DNA from: Syntrophobacteria bacterium
GTDB lineage: Bacteria > Desulfobacterota > Syntrophobacteria > JARFUL01
NCBI GenBank assembly: GCA_029289015.1
Contig: JARFUL010000111.1
Coordinates: forward strand, 1 to 14,017
Length of the DNA stretch: 14,017 nucleotides
Direction of reading: 5' to 3'
Program-made: the position numbers and the translations under genes
Notes under the pieces: generated by a model
What the model was told of the DNA's origin: nothing
What the model saw: the letters and a program-made list of their open reading frames with translations, nothing else
Databases searched by the model: none
Shown: positions 6,045 to 13,795 of the stretch, one piece after another
Layout of the letters: each line of letters begins with the position of its first letter
How positions within the stretch are numbered: position 1 is the first letter of the stretch

Positions 6045-6686
6045 CTAGCCCAGTACAACGGTTATCCTCTGAAATACGTCGTCGAGGCCCCCCACACCTT
6101 CGATGGGACGGATCTTTCCCTGCTTGCTGTAGTAGTCTATAAGGGGCATGGTCTGGTCCTTGTAGACGCCCAGCCTGTTCTTCACCGTCTCCTCGTTGTC
6201 GTCGTCGCGCTGGTAGAGCTCCCCGCCGCACTTGTCGCAAACGCCCTCTTTCTGGGGGGGCTTCCACATGATGTGGTACCCGGCCGCGCAGCCCTTGCAC
6301 GCGCGGCGGCCGGTGAGCCTCTTCACCAGCTCATCGTCGGGAACGTCGATGGAGACCACGTGGTCTATGTTGCTGCTCGCCTTGGACAGAGCCGCGTCCA
6401 GGGCCTCGGCCTGACCCAAGGTCCGGGGAAAGCCGTCCAGCATGTATCCGGTATTGCAGTCGTCCTCCTTGAGCCTCTCGTCCACGATCCCGATGACCAC
6501 GTCGTCGGGCAGGAGCTGGCCCTGGTCCATGTACTCCTTCGCGACCTTTCCAAGCTCCGTGCCCGCGGCCACCGCGGCCCGGAGCATGTCGCCGGTGGAG
6601 ATCTGGGGTATCTTGTAGCGGTCAATCATCTTCTCAGCCTGGGTGCCCTTGCCGGCACCGGGAGGTCCCAACAGAATGATGTTCAT
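6045..6686 (-). CDS. adk: adenylate kinase, long form with zinc lid
   Basis: Interconverts ATP + AMP and two ADP in the cytosol. It is 213 residues long. The P-loop GPPGAGKGT is at 7-15, the AMP-binding segment QISTGDMLR at 28-36 and DGFPRT at 84-89. The LID insertion contains four cysteines, C130-x2-C133 and C150-x2-C153, which bind a structural zinc, as in Gram-positive and many thermophilic or deltaproteobacterial enzymes. ATG 6686 has AAGGAGG six bases ahead. It follows secY after a 100-base gap that may contain a promoter. Confidence 0.97.
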   Translation of the reverse strand: MNIILLGPPGAGKGTQAEKMIDRYKIPQISTGDMLRAAVAAGTELGKVAKEYMDQGQLLPDDVVIGIVDERLKEDDCNTGYMLDGFPRTLGQAEALDAALSKASSNIDHVVSIDVPDDELVKRLTGRRACKGCAAGYHIMWKPPQKEGVCDKCGGELYQRDDDNEETVKNRLGVYKDQTMPLIDYYSKQGKIRPIEGVGGLDDVFQRITVVLG

Positions 6687-6710
6687 AAAAGTCCTCCTTT
6701 AGTCGCTACT

Positions 6711-6740
6711 ATCAAACTTAACAGCCAATGTCCTAAACAA
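6711..6740 (-). promoter_or_regulatory. candidate internal promoter before adk
   Basis: On the minus strand TTGTTT (6735-6740) and TTTGAT (6711-6716) are 18 bases apart, in the lower-GC 100-base gap after secY. A start ~7 bases on would give a leader of ~17-18 bases containing the strong adk Shine-Dalgarno. The hexamers are imperfect, so this is only a candidate. Confidence 0.3.
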
Positions 6741-6786
6741 GACCCCAACCCAAACGGCCAATACTGGCCTCTTTTAATCATTCAGG

Positions 6787-8082
6787 CTACCTCCGCCTGG
6801 TGGTCTTCATGAACCCCTCGTAGTGCCGGGTGAGCAGATGGGCCTCTATCTGGGCCATGGTGTCTATGGCCACCCCCACCACGATGAGCAGAGAAGTCCC
6901 GCCGAAGTAGAACGGCACCCTGTAGCTGGTTATCAAAAAAGTGGGGAGCACGCACACCGCGGATACGTAGATCGCGCCGCCGAAGGTGATCCTGGTCAGC
7001 ACCCGGTCTATGAAATCCGAGGTGGACTTCCCGGGCCGGTAGCCCGGAATGTATCCCCCGTGCTTGCGCATGTTGTCCGCCACGTCCACCGGGTTGAAGG
7101 TCACCGCGGTGTAGAAGTAGCAGAAGAAAATTATGGAGCCCACGTAAATAATAGTATAGGCCAGCCTTCCGGGCGCGAGCGCCGCGGAGATGGATTTTAT
7201 CCAGCCCACGTTCACGAAGTTGGCTATGGTCGCGGGGAACATGATTATGGACGACGCGAATATGGGCGGTATGACCCCCGCGGTGTTCACCTTGAGCGGC
7301 AGGTGGGTGGACTGGCCGCCGTAGATCCTTCGCCCTATGATCCTTTTGGCGTACTGGACCGGGATGCGGCGCTGCGCGGTCTCAACGTAGATTATCGCGG
7401 CCACGACTGCCAGCATCATCACCAGGAGCACCATCATGATGAAGGGGGACATCGCGCCTTCCTTCACCATGGACGAGGTCTTGGCAATAGCGGAGGGCAT
7501 GTTGGCCACTATGCCCGCGAAGATTATCAGGGATATCCCGTTGCCTATGCCCTTTTCCGTTATCTGCTCACCCAGCCACATGAGGAACGCGGTGCCCGCG
7601 GTGAGGGTGAGCGTGGTCATGAACCTGAAATACCAGCCAGGCGCGGCCACCGCGGACATCTCTCCCACCCTCATGCCTTCGAGCCCCAGCGCGATGAACA
7701 TGCCCTGGATGAGGCTGAGGCCCACAGTGCCCCAGCGGGTGTACTGGGTTATCTTCTTGCGGCCCTCGTCCCCCTCCTTTGAGAGCCTGTCCAGGTGCGG
7801 GATCACCACGGTGAGGAGCTGGATGATAATGGACGCGGAGATGTAGGGCATTATGCCCAGCGCAAAGATGGAAAGCTGACTCAGCGCGCCGCCGGAGAAC
7901 ATGTCGAAGAAGCTGAAGAGAGTCCCCTGCTGGCCTGCAAAGAACGCGGAGAGCGCCTGCGCGTTGATGCCCGGGGTGGGCACGTAGACCCCGATCCTGA
8001 AGACGGCCAGGAAGAGGAGCGTCAGGGTGATCCTCCTCTTGAGCTCAGGGATCTTGGTTATGGCAGATAGGCCGCCTAACAA
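6787..8082 (-). CDS. secY: preprotein translocase subunit SecY
   Basis: The channel subunit of the SecYEG translocon in the inner membrane. The 431 residues are family length, with ten expected membrane helices (for example ~18-36, ~68-93, ~116-136, ~154-172, ~181-199, ~213-233, ~268-290, ~309-329, ~366-386, ~396-412). The N-terminal IPELKRRI (11-18) is present. The cytosolic loop [10 protein letters not shown] (345-354) contains the conserved Arg349 that is important for SecA action. The C-terminus is basic (MKTTRRR). The start is TTG 8082, one base after the rplO stop TAG. The ribosome site GGAGG lies inside the end of rplO, so translation is coupled. Confidence 0.97.
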   Translation of the reverse strand: MLGGLSAITKIPELKRRITLTLLFLAVFRIGVYVPTPGINAQALSAFFAGQQGTLFSFFDMFSGGALSQLSIFALGIMPYISASIIIQLLTVVIPHLDRLSKEGDEGRKKITQYTRWGTVGLSLIQGMFIALGLEGMRVGEMSAVAAPGWYFRFMTTLTLTAGTAFLMWLGEQITEKGIGNGISLIIFAGIVANMPSAIAKTSSMVKEGAMSPFIMMVLLVMMLAVVAAIIYVETAQRRIPVQYAKRIIGRRIYGGQSTHLPLKVNTAGVIPPIFASSIIMFPATIANFVNVGWIKSISAALAPGRLAYTIIYVGSIIFFCYFYTAVTFNPVDVADNMRKHGGYIPGYRPGKSTSDFIDRVLTRITFGGAIYVSAVCVLPTFLITSYRVPFYFGGTSLLIVVGVAIDTMAQIEAHLLTRHYEGFMKTTRRR

Positions 8083-8083
8083 A

Positions 8084-8524
8084 CTATACTACCTCCACCT
8101 GCCCCCCCGCGGCCTCGATCTTCTGTTTCGCCGCGCCGGAGATCTTGGTCACCTTCACCGTGAGCGGCCTGTCTATCTCGCCCACGGCCAAAAGCTTTAC
8201 GCCGTCCCTCACCTGCTTTATCAGCCCCTTGACCCTGAGCGCGTCCACGTCCACCACGCTGTCTTTCTCAAACCGGTTCAGGTCGCGGATGTTTACCAGC
8301 GCGTACCTCTTCTTGAAGCGGTTGGCAAACCCCCTCTTGGGCAGCCTCCTCTGGATGGGCGTCTGGCCGCCCTCGTACCAGTGGGGCACCTTGCCGCCGG
8401 AGCGCGCGCCCACCCCTTTTGTGCCCCTGCCCGAGGTCTTGCCCTTGCCGGAGCCCGTTCCCCGGCCCACCCGCATGGGCTTCTTGCGGGAGCCCTTGGG
8501 GGGCGAAAGCTTCTTAAGATCCAT
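8084..8524 (-). CDS. rplO: 50S ribosomal protein L15
   Basis: A late-assembly large-subunit protein. Its 146 residues start [20 protein letters not shown]. The Gly/Lys/Arg-rich extended arm ([20 protein letters not shown], 20-39) threads into 23S rRNA, and the globular C-terminal half ends [23 protein letters not shown] 8524 overlaps the end of rpmD by 11 bases and has GGAGG ahead of it. Confidence 0.97.
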   Translation of the reverse strand: MDLKKLSPPKGSRKKPMRVGRGTGSGKGKTSGRGTKGVGARSGGKVPHWYEGGQTPIQRRLPKRGFANRFKKRYALVNIRDLNRFEKDSVVDVDALRVKGLIKQVRDGVKLLAVGEIDRPLTVKVTKISGAAKQKIEAAGGQVEVV

Positions 8525-8705
8525 CCTTTACCTCCACCAGATGGGAGACTTTTCTTACCATGCCCATGATAGTCTGGCTCGCGGGAAGCCTCACCGTCTT
8601 GTTGAGCTTGGTCAGGCCGAGCGCCTTGAGCACCCTGCGGTGCTTCTCGGGCCTCCCGATGCTGCTCTTTACGAGGGTTATCTCCACTTCACGCACTTTG
8701 GCCAT
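8514..8705 (-). CDS. rpmD: 50S ribosomal protein L30
   Basis: A 63-residue large-subunit protein with the ferredoxin-like L30 fold: [20 protein letters not shown], the conserved [10 protein letters not shown] and ending [14 protein letters not shown] 8705 is chosen over an in-frame GTG at 8723. The family begins at this Met, and GGAGG lies within the preceding 10 bases. The gene overlaps rpsE by 17 bases upstream and rplO by 11 bases downstream. Confidence 0.95.
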   Translation of the reverse strand: MAKVREVEITLVKSSIGRPEKHRRVLKALGLTKLNKTVRLPASQTIMGMVRKVSHLVEVKDGS

Positions 8706-9210
8706 CTTCCTCCGCCTCGTCACCCTTCTTGAGTCTGCCCCGCCTGGCCGTTATCTCCGCGGGGCTCATCATCCTTGTAAACGCCTCGAAAACCGCCCTC
8801 ACCATGTTGTGGGGGTTCCTGGAGCCGTAGCACTTGGTGAGGATGTTCTCCACACCCGCGGCCTCCATGACCGCGCGCACCGCGCCTCCGGCAATGACCC
8901 CGGTCCCTTCCCTTGCGGGGCGCATGAAGACCTTTGTCGCGCCGAACCTGCCCTCCATGATGAAGGGAATGGTGCCCTCTATCAAGGGGATGTCGATCAT
9001 CGCCTTCTTCGCGGCCTCAATCCCCTTGCGGATGGCCTCGGGAACCTCCTGGGCCTTGCCGCTGCCGAAACCGACCTTGCCGTTGACGTCTCCCACCACG
9101 ACTATGGCGCTGAAGGAGAAACGCCGGCCCCCCTTCACCACCTTGGCCACCCGGTTGATGAAGACCACCTTGTCAATAAGCTGGCGCTCATCCATACTTT
9201 CTCTGAGCAC
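8689..9210 (-). CDS. rpsE: 30S ribosomal protein S5
   Basis: S5 lies near the mRNA entry of the small subunit and affects decoding accuracy. The double-stranded-RNA-binding-like N-terminal domain (~8-72) includes [20 protein letters not shown] and [17 protein letters not shown]. The C-terminal domain includes [21 protein letters not shown] (104-124). The tail is acidic. It is 173 residues. The start is GTG 9210, with AGGAGG nine bases ahead. The in-frame ATG at 9195 would place that site too far away, so the five-residue longer form is preferred. It overlaps rpmD. Confidence 0.96.
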   Translation of the reverse strand: MLRESMDERQLIDKVVFINRVAKVVKGGRRFSFSAIVVVGDVNGKVGFGSGKAQEVPEAIRKGIEAAKKAMIDIPLIEGTIPFIMEGRFGATKVFMRPAREGTGVIAGGAVRAVMEAAGVENILTKCYGSRNPHNMVRAVFEAFTRMMSPAEITARRGRLKKGDEAEEDGQSA

Positions 9211-9228
9211 GAAAGACGTCCTCCTTTC

Positions 9229-9600
9229 CTAAAACGTAAGCCCGACCTCCCGGGCCGCGTCGGCCAGGGCCTTGACCCGGCCGTGGTAGAGGTAGCCTCC
9301 GCGATCGAAGACCACCTTGTCGATCCTGCTCTCCCTGGCCTTCTTGGCCACGAGATTCCCGACCCTCTTCGCTATCTCCACCTTGTTCTTGGCAGGGCCC
9401 AGGGCCCTTATGTCCGGGGAGAGGGACGAGGCCGAAACCAGGGTCCGGCCCTCGGAGTCGTCGATCACCTGGGCATAGATGTGCCTCGCGGAACGAAACA
9501 CGCTGAGCCGCGGCCTTTCGCCGGTGCCAAAGACCTTCTTGCGAACCCTCTTCTTTCTCTTTATACGCCCCGCTACCTTCGGGTTTAGTCTCTTTGACAT
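9229..9600 (-). CDS. rplR: 50S ribosomal protein L18
   Basis: L18 binds 5S rRNA and anchors it to the central protuberance together with L5. The 123-residue protein has a very basic N-terminus ([15 protein letters not shown]), then [20 protein letters not shown] (29-48), and the family C-terminus [23 protein letters not shown] 9600 follows the rplF stop by 10 bases, with AGGA as the ribosome site. Confidence 0.97.
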   Translation of the reverse strand: MSKRLNPKVAGRIKRKKRVRKKVFGTGERPRLSVFRSARHIYAQVIDDSEGRTLVSASSLSPDIRALGPAKNKVEIAKRVGNLVAKKARESRIDKVVFDRGGYLYHGRVKALADAAREVGLTF

Positions 9601-9610
9601 ACCTGAGTTC

Positions 9611-10162
9611 CTATACCACTCCCGTGACGCCGGCCTTGCCCGCCTTGCGCCGGATTACTTCCTCGAGATACTTGATGCCCTTGGCCTTGTAGGGGTCGCA
9701 GGGCCTCACCGCCCGTATATTGGCCGCTACGGTGCCGAGAAGCTCCTTGTCTATCCCCTTCAGGGTGATGAGGTTCTTCTTGGGTTCCACCTCGGCCTCA
9801 ATCCCCTTGGGCAGGTTGAAGACAACCGGGTTGGAGTAGCCGATGTTCAGGGTGAGCTGGCTGCCCTGCACCTGGGCCCGGTAGCCCACGCCGTTTATCT
9901 CGAGAACCCTGGTGTACCCCTGGCTGACGCCAAGCACCATGTTGTTTATCAGCGAACGGTAGAGCCCCTGGAAAGCCCTCGCTTTCTTGTTCTCGGCCCA
10001 GGGAAGCACCCTGATCTCGTCTTTTCCCACCTCCACCTGCACCTTGGGGTCGATATCCTTCTCCAGGGTGCCGAGGCCGCCCTTTACCAAGACCCGCCCT
10101 TTGCTCACCGTAACCGTTACTCCCTCGGGCAGGGGTATGGGCTTCTTTCCGACCCTTGACAT
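9611..10162 (-). CDS. rplF: 50S ribosomal protein L6
   Basis: L6 sits near the sarcin-ricin loop and the GTPase-associated region. The 183 residues contain two tandem L6 folds. The start is [15 protein letters not shown]. The middle [14 protein letters not shown] (88-101) and the end [27 protein letters not shown] region are the family signature. ATG 10162 has AAAGGAGA ahead, at a rather wide spacing of about 11. The gap to rpsH is 23 bases. Confidence 0.97.
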   Translation of the reverse strand: MSRVGKKPIPLPEGVTVTVSKGRVLVKGGLGTLEKDIDPKVQVEVGKDEIRVLPWAENKKARAFQGLYRSLINNMVLGVSQGYTRVLEINGVGYRAQVQGSQLTLNIGYSNPVVFNLPKGIEAEVEPKKNLITLKGIDKELLGTVAANIRAVRPCDPYKAKGIKYLEEVIRRKAGKAGVTGVV

Positions 10163-10185
10163 GACTGAAATATCTCCTTTAAACC

Positions 10186-10581
10186 TTACCAGACGTTAAG
10201 AATATGCTCACCGCCCACCCCTATGGACTTTGCGTCACGGTCGGTGAGGATGCCCTTGGAGGTGGAGAGCACCGCCACCCCGTAGCCCCCCAGCACCTCG
10301 GGGATCTCGTCCTTTTTCACGTAGACCCTGAGCCCGGGCTTAGTGATCTTCTTAAGGCCGAGGATGATGGGACGATGCTTGTCGTCGTATCTCAGGTTGA
10401 TTACTATGGTTCCCTGCTTTTTATCCTTTATCAGCCGGTACTTCTTTATAAATCCCTCATCCTTAAGGATCTTGGCGATCGCGAGCTTCATCTTGGAAGC
10501 GGGCATCTCCACCTTGTCCATGCGGTTCATGCATGCATTTCTGATCCTGGTCAGCATATCGGCTACCGGGTCGGTCATCAT
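10186..10581 (-). CDS. rpsH: 30S ribosomal protein S8
   Basis: S8 binds the central domain of 16S rRNA, and in Escherichia coli it also represses the spc operon. The 131 residues show the family start TDPVADMLTRIRNA, the middle KKITKPGLRVYVKK and the C-terminal signature GVAVLSTSKGILTDRDAK with GGEHILNVW. Two adjacent ATGs (10581 and 10578) are possible starts; AGGAG lies ahead. A 96-base lower-GC gap separates it from rpsN, unlike its tightly packed neighbours. Confidence 0.96.
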   Translation of the reverse strand: MMTDPVADMLTRIRNACMNRMDKVEMPASKMKLAIAKILKDEGFIKKYRLIKDKKQGTIVINLRYDDKHRPIILGLKKITKPGLRVYVKKDEIPEVLGGYGVAVLSTSKGILTDRDAKSIGVGGEHILNVW

Positions 10582-10617
10582 GGGCCGTGATACTCCTTTC
10601 TAAAAACTGATGCCCAA

Positions 10618-10646
10618 TTTAAAAACCCAACCGTTAGATCCTTCAA
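10618..10646 (-). promoter_or_regulatory. candidate internal promoter before rpsH
   Basis: On the minus strand TTGAAG (10641-10646) and TTTAAA (10618-10623) are exactly 17 bases apart, in the gap between rpsN and rpsH. Each hexamer matches consensus at four of six positions. The gap is AT-richer than the genes. Weak evidence only. Confidence 0.3.
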
Positions 10647-10677
10647 CCTAATGGCCTTAATCCGTTGGCTAAGAGTC

Positions 10678-10863
10678 CTACCAGCTGGCCTTGGAGACCC
10701 CGGGGAGCTCTCCCCTCGAGGCCATGTCCCTGAAGCAGATCCGGCAGATCCCGAACTTCCTCAGAAAGGCCCTGGGCCGCCCGCAGATGGGGCAGCGGTT
10801 GTACTTGCGCACCTTGAACTTGGGCTCTCTGTTGGCTTTTACTATAAGAGCTTTCCTGGCCAA
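10678..10863 (-). CDS. rpsN: 30S ribosomal protein S14, zinc-binding short form
   Basis: S14 sits in the small-subunit head. This is the 61-residue zinc form, not the ~100-residue form of Escherichia coli. The ligands are C24-x2-C27-x12-C40-x2-C43 (CPIC..CRIC). The C-terminus is the usual [12 protein letters not shown]. The start is TTG 10863, with AGGAGG five bases ahead and the typical N-terminus [10 protein letters not shown]. The gap to rplE is 11 bases. Confidence 0.97.
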   Translation of the reverse strand: MARKALIVKANREPKFKVRKYNRCPICGRPRAFLRKFGICRICFRDMASRGELPGVSKASW

Positions 10864-10874
10864 CGAAACCTCCT

Positions 10875-11414
10875 TTACCTCTTGAAGGGCATCCCCATCT
10901 TCTGGAGCAGCGCCTTGCCCTCCTCGTCGTTATGGGCGGTGGTTACTATGGTTATGTTCATCCCCTTGATCTTCTTGATCTTGTCGTAGTTTATCTCGGG
11001 GAAGATGATCTGCTCCTTTATGCCGATGGTATAGTTGCCGCGGCCGTCGAAGGAGCGGTCCGGCAACCCACGGAAGTCCTTCACCCTGGCGAGGGCTATG
11101 TTCACCAGCCGGTCGAAGAACTCGTACATCCTCCGGCTCCTCAGGGTGACCATGCAACCTATGGGCATGCCCTCCCTCAGCCTGAAGGACGCTATGGACC
11201 TGCGGGCCTTGGTCACCACCGGCTTCTGCCCCGTGATAATGGCCAGCTCCTCCATCGCGTCGTCAAGGATCTTTATGTCCTGGAGCGCCGCGCCCAGTCC
11301 CATGTTGACCACGATCTTCTTCAGCTTGGGCGCGCGCATGTGGGTCTTTATGCCCAGCTCCTCCATCAGGGCCGGGGCCACCTCTTTCCTGTAATATTCC
11401 AAAAGCCTTGCCAA
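10875..11414 (-). CDS. rplE: 50S ribosomal protein L5
   Basis: L5 binds 5S rRNA in the central protuberance and contacts P-site tRNA. The 179 residues begin [20 protein letters not shown]. They include the signature [13 protein letters not shown] (29-41), the [21 protein letters not shown] segment (62-82) and the end [27 protein letters not shown]. The start is TTG 11414, with GGAGG seven bases ahead and the family N-terminus in support. It lies 18 bases after rplX. Confidence 0.97.
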   Translation of the reverse strand: MARLLEYYRKEVAPALMEELGIKTHMRAPKLKKIVVNMGLGAALQDIKILDDAMEELAIITGQKPVVTKARRSIASFRLREGMPIGCMVTLRSRRMYEFFDRLVNIALARVKDFRGLPDRSFDGRGNYTIGIKEQIIFPEINYDKIKKIKGMNITIVTTAHNDEEGKALLQKMGMPFKR

Positions 11415-11432
11415 AACTCGCCTCCGTGACCT

Positions 11433-11780
11433 CTAAGAGTCGATCACCTCGTCGCACTTCTTGCAAAAACGCATGCGGGTGCCGTCCTCCAGGACCTTGC
11501 GGCCCATTGGGGAGGGGTCCGTGCATTTGGGGCAGACCACCATGAGGTTGGAGATCTGGATGGGCCCCTCCTTCTCGATGATGCCGCCCTGGCGGCTGTG
11601 GGGGCCCGGCCTCTGGTGCCTCTTCACCATGTTCAGCTTCTCCACCACAACCCGGTTTTTCTTGGGAAGCACCCTGAGGACCTTGCCGGTCTTTCCCGCC
11701 TCTTTGCCGGTGACGACCTTTACTATGTCATTCTTTCTTATGTTGAGCTTTTTATGCTTAAAGTGATTCTTCACGGCCAT
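11433..11780 (-). CDS. rplX: 50S ribosomal protein L24 with C-terminal zinc ribbon
   Basis: L24 starts assembly of the large subunit and lies by the exit tunnel. The 115 residues contain the KOW motif (NDIVKVVTGKEAGKTGKVLRV, 17-37) and the conserved KRHQRP-GGI segment (53-67). The C-terminus carries C83-x2-C86 and C106-x2-C109, a probable zinc ribbon found in many bacterial L24 proteins but absent from Escherichia coli. ATG 11780 has AAGGAG about eight bases ahead. The gap to rplN is 21 bases. Confidence 0.96.
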   Translation of the reverse strand: MAVKNHFKHKKLNIRKNDIVKVVTGKEAGKTGKVLRVLPKKNRVVVEKLNMVKRHQRPGPHSRQGGIIEKEGPIQISNLMVVCPKCTDPSPMGRKVLEDGTRMRFCKKCDEVIDS

Positions 11781-11801
11781 TTTGCCTGCTCCTTGGGTAC
11801 C

Positions 11802-12170
11802 CTAGAGGACCTCGGGCGCTAAAGAGACTATCTTCATGAACCCCTTGGCCCGGAGCTCCCTGGCCACCGGCCCGAAAATCCGGGTCCCGATGGGCTCTCG
11901 GTACTGGTTTATGAGGACCGCGGAGTTGTCGTCGAACCGGATGTAGGACCCGTCCGCGCGCCTTATCTCCTTCTTGGTCCTCACCACCACCGCGCGCATC
12001 ACCTCGCCCTTCTTCACCTTGGAGCCGGGGATGGCCTCCTTTATGGAGACCACGATAATGTCCCCCACCCGGGCGTACCTCCTCTTGGTCCCTCCCAGGA
12101 CCTTCATGCAATATAGGCGTTTCGCCCCCGAGTTGTCGGCGGCCAGAAGCCTTGTCTCCTGCTGAATCAT
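11802..12170 (-). CDS. rplN: 50S ribosomal protein L14
   Basis: L14 lies at the subunit interface and forms a bridge to 16S rRNA. The 122 residues match the family exactly: [19 protein letters not shown], the basic loop [20 protein letters not shown] and the end [31 protein letters not shown] 12170 lies 25 bases after rpsQ, with AAGGA ahead. Confidence 0.97.
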   Translation of the reverse strand: MIQQETRLLAADNSGAKRLYCMKVLGGTKRRYARVGDIIVVSIKEAIPGSKVKKGEVMRAVVVRTKKEIRRADGSYIRFDDNSAVLINQYREPIGTRIFGPVARELRAKGFMKIVSLAPEVL

Positions 12171-12195
12171 GGCCTTGTATCCTTAAAACCTATCT

Positions 12196-12459
12196 CTAGA
12201 CCGGAGCCTTCCGAACAACGGAAAGGAGCCTGTGGCGCTTGCTCCGGCTCATCGGCCTGGTCTCCACAATCTTCACCTTGTCGCCCACCCCGCAAACGCC
12301 GTTCTCGTCGTGGGCCAGGTACTTCTTCTTGCGGCGGATGTACTTCTTGTAGCGGCGGTGCTTTATCAGCCGCTCCACAACAACCACCACGGTCTTGTCC
12401 ATGCCGGTGGAGACCACGGTCCCCACCTTGGTCCTCATGATTCCTCTCGTATCCTTCAC
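12196..12459 (-). CDS. rpsQ: 30S ribosomal protein S17
   Basis: S17 is an OB-fold protein that binds the lower body of 16S rRNA. The 87 residues include KVGTVVSTGMDKTVVVVVERL (11-31), HRRYKKYIRRKKKYLAHDE (34-52) and the signature KIVETRPMSRSKRHRL. The start is taken as GTG 12459, with GAGGG seven bases ahead and a length in line with the family. An in-frame ATG at 12438, with AGAGGA three bases ahead, is a possible shorter start (80 residues). Confidence 0.94.
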   Translation of the reverse strand: MKDTRGIMRTKVGTVVSTGMDKTVVVVVERLIKHRRYKKYIRRKKKYLAHDENGVCGVGDKVKIVETRPMSRSKRHRLLSVVRKAPV

Positions 12460-12470
12460 CCGGCCACCCT

Positions 12471-12665
12471 CTAAGAAGCCTGCTCTTTTTCGAGCAGGAT
12501 GGTTTTCACCCTCGCTATGTTGCCGCGGGTCCTCCTGAGCTGAGCGGTGTTGTCCAGCTGGCCCGTCGCGTGCTGGAACGTGAGGTTGAAGAGCGCTTCC
12601 CTGAGCTCCCGCTCCTTCTCCTCCAGCTCGTCCACCGTCATGTCTCTTAGCTCCTGAGGCTTCAT
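12471..12665 (-). CDS. rpmC: 50S ribosomal protein L29
   Basis: A 64-residue helical hairpin near the exit tunnel that serves as a docking site for trigger factor and SRP. It has the family start [20 protein letters not shown] and the [14 protein letters not shown] helix. The ATG overlaps the rplP stop as ATGA, giving coupled translation. GGGGAG lies seven bases ahead. Confidence 0.96.
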   Translation of the reverse strand: MKPQELRDMTVDELEEKERELREALFNLTFQHATGQLDNTAQLRRTRGNIARVKTILLEKEQAS

Positions 12666-13078
12666 CGGATATCTCCCCTTACCACGAACTGGGTGGGGAA
12701 GGGAAGCTTGTGCGCGGCCAGCCTCATGGCCTCCCTGGCCACGGCCTCGGACACCCCCTTCATCTCGTAGAGCACCCGGCCGGGCTTTATCACGCAGACC
12801 CAGCCCTCAGGAGAGCCCTTGCCCTTGCCCATCCTCGACTCGGTGGGCTTGCTGGTTATGGGCTTGTCGGGAAAGACCCGTATCCATACCTTCGCGCCCC
12901 TCTTCACGTGGCGGGTTATGGCCACGCGGGCCGCCTCGATCTGCCGCGCGGTCATCCAGCCGCACTCCGTGGCCTTGAGGCCGAAGTCGCCGAACTGCAC
13001 CCGGGAGCCCCGGTAGGCCTTGCCCCTCATGCGCCCTTTCTGTCTCTTGCGGAACCTTACCTTTTTTGGAGCCAGCAT
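12662..13078 (-). CDS. rplP: 50S ribosomal protein L16
   Basis: L16 helps organise the A-site tRNA region and is needed for late large-subunit maturation. The 138 residues match the family: [19 protein letters not shown], the [16 protein letters not shown] segment (41-56) and the conserved loop [16 protein letters not shown] (79-94). ATG 13078 has only a weak AAGGG ahead. It overlaps rpmC by 4 bases. Confidence 0.97.
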   Translation of the reverse strand: MLAPKKVRFRKRQKGRMRGKAYRGSRVQFGDFGLKATECGWMTARQIEAARVAITRHVKRGAKVWIRVFPDKPITSKPTESRMGKGKGSPEGWVCVIKPGRVLYEMKGVSEAVAREAMRLAAHKLPFPTQFVVRGDIR

Positions 13079-13106
13079 CTCTAAAACCCTTCATCAGGGC
13101 GGGTCA

Positions 13107-13739
13107 TTAAGTCTCGTCGAGAACCTCGCCCTTGAATATCCAAACCTTAACGCCTATGGTGCCGTAGGTAGTCTTCGCGGTCGCGGTGCCGTAGTCTATG
13201 TCGGCCCGAAGGGTATGGAGCGGCACCCTGCCTTCCCTGTACCACTCCTTGCGGGCTATCTCCGTGCCGGCCAGCCTTCCGCCGCAGGCCACCCTTATGC
13301 CCTCCGCGCCGAACTTCATGGCCAGGGAGACCGCCTTCTTCATGGCCCGGCGGAACGCTATCCTCCGCTCCAGCTGAAGCGCGATGTTCTCCGCGACCAG
13401 CTGCGCGTCCACCTCGGGCTTGCGCACCTCCACAATGTCGAGAATAAATTCGGTGTCGAATCTATTTTCCAGATCCTTCTTCACCCGGTCTATCTCCACA
13501 CCTTTCTTGCCGATGACGAGACCGGGCCGCGCGGTGTGGATCTTGACCTTGGCCTTGTTGCCCGCGCGCTCTATCTCGATCTTGGAGATCCCCGCGAGGT
13601 AGAGCCTCTCTTTAAGATATTTCCTCACCTGGTAGTCCTCGTATACGAACTTCGCGTAGTCCCTGCCGGCGAACCAGCGGGAGTCCCAGGTGCGGGTTAC
13701 TTTTAATCTAAGTCCGATGGGGTTAACCTTCTGTCCCAA
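13107..13739 (-). CDS. rpsC: 30S ribosomal protein S3
   Basis: S3 lines the mRNA entry tunnel and contributes to mRNA unwinding. The 210 residues start [12 protein letters not shown]. The type-2 KH domain has the loop GKKG at 77-80 within [15 protein letters not shown]. The C-terminal domain carries the signature [20 protein letters not shown]. The start is TTG 13739, with AAGGAGG six to seven bases ahead and the canonical N-terminus. It follows rplV after 56 bases. Confidence 0.97.
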   Translation of the reverse strand: MGQKVNPIGLRLKVTRTWDSRWFAGRDYAKFVYEDYQVRKYLKERLYLAGISKIEIERAGNKAKVKIHTARPGLVIGKKGVEIDRVKKDLENRFDTEFILDIVEVRKPEVDAQLVAENIALQLERRIAFRRAMKKAVSLAMKFGAEGIRVACGGRLAGTEIARKEWYREGRVPLHTLRADIDYGTATAKTTYGTIGVKVWIFKGEVLDET

Positions 13740-13795
13740 GCCTGGCCTCCTTTGCTCTTATTGATGAGCCTTCTATCCAAAGGGTCGAAAAAATC

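Noticed and set aside
6756..6769. GGCCA-ATAC-TGGCC inverted repeat as a terminator after secY
   Set aside because: Only 5 bp. The T-rich flank is on the plus-strand side, while transcription is on the minus strand, where the following bases are GTTTGGG.
5334..6812. 492-codon open frame on the plus strand opposite map and adk
   Set aside because: It is antisense to two genes with complete catalytic motifs. Its low-complexity, His/Asp/Val/Leu-rich composition is that of a GC-biased shadow frame.
6823..7782. 319-codon plus-strand open frame inside secY
   Set aside because: Antisense to membrane-helix codons; rich in His, Gly and Arg, as expected from reversed hydrophobic codons.
8560..9588. 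342-codon plus-strand open frame opposite rpmD, rpsE and rplR
   Set aside because: Shadow of the minus-strand genes; Gly/His/Leu/Pro-rich with no motif.
12471..13739. frameshifts or pseudogenes among the ribosomal genes
   Set aside because: Every ribosomal gene has an unbroken frame and near-family length; short apparent gaps are normal operon spacers.
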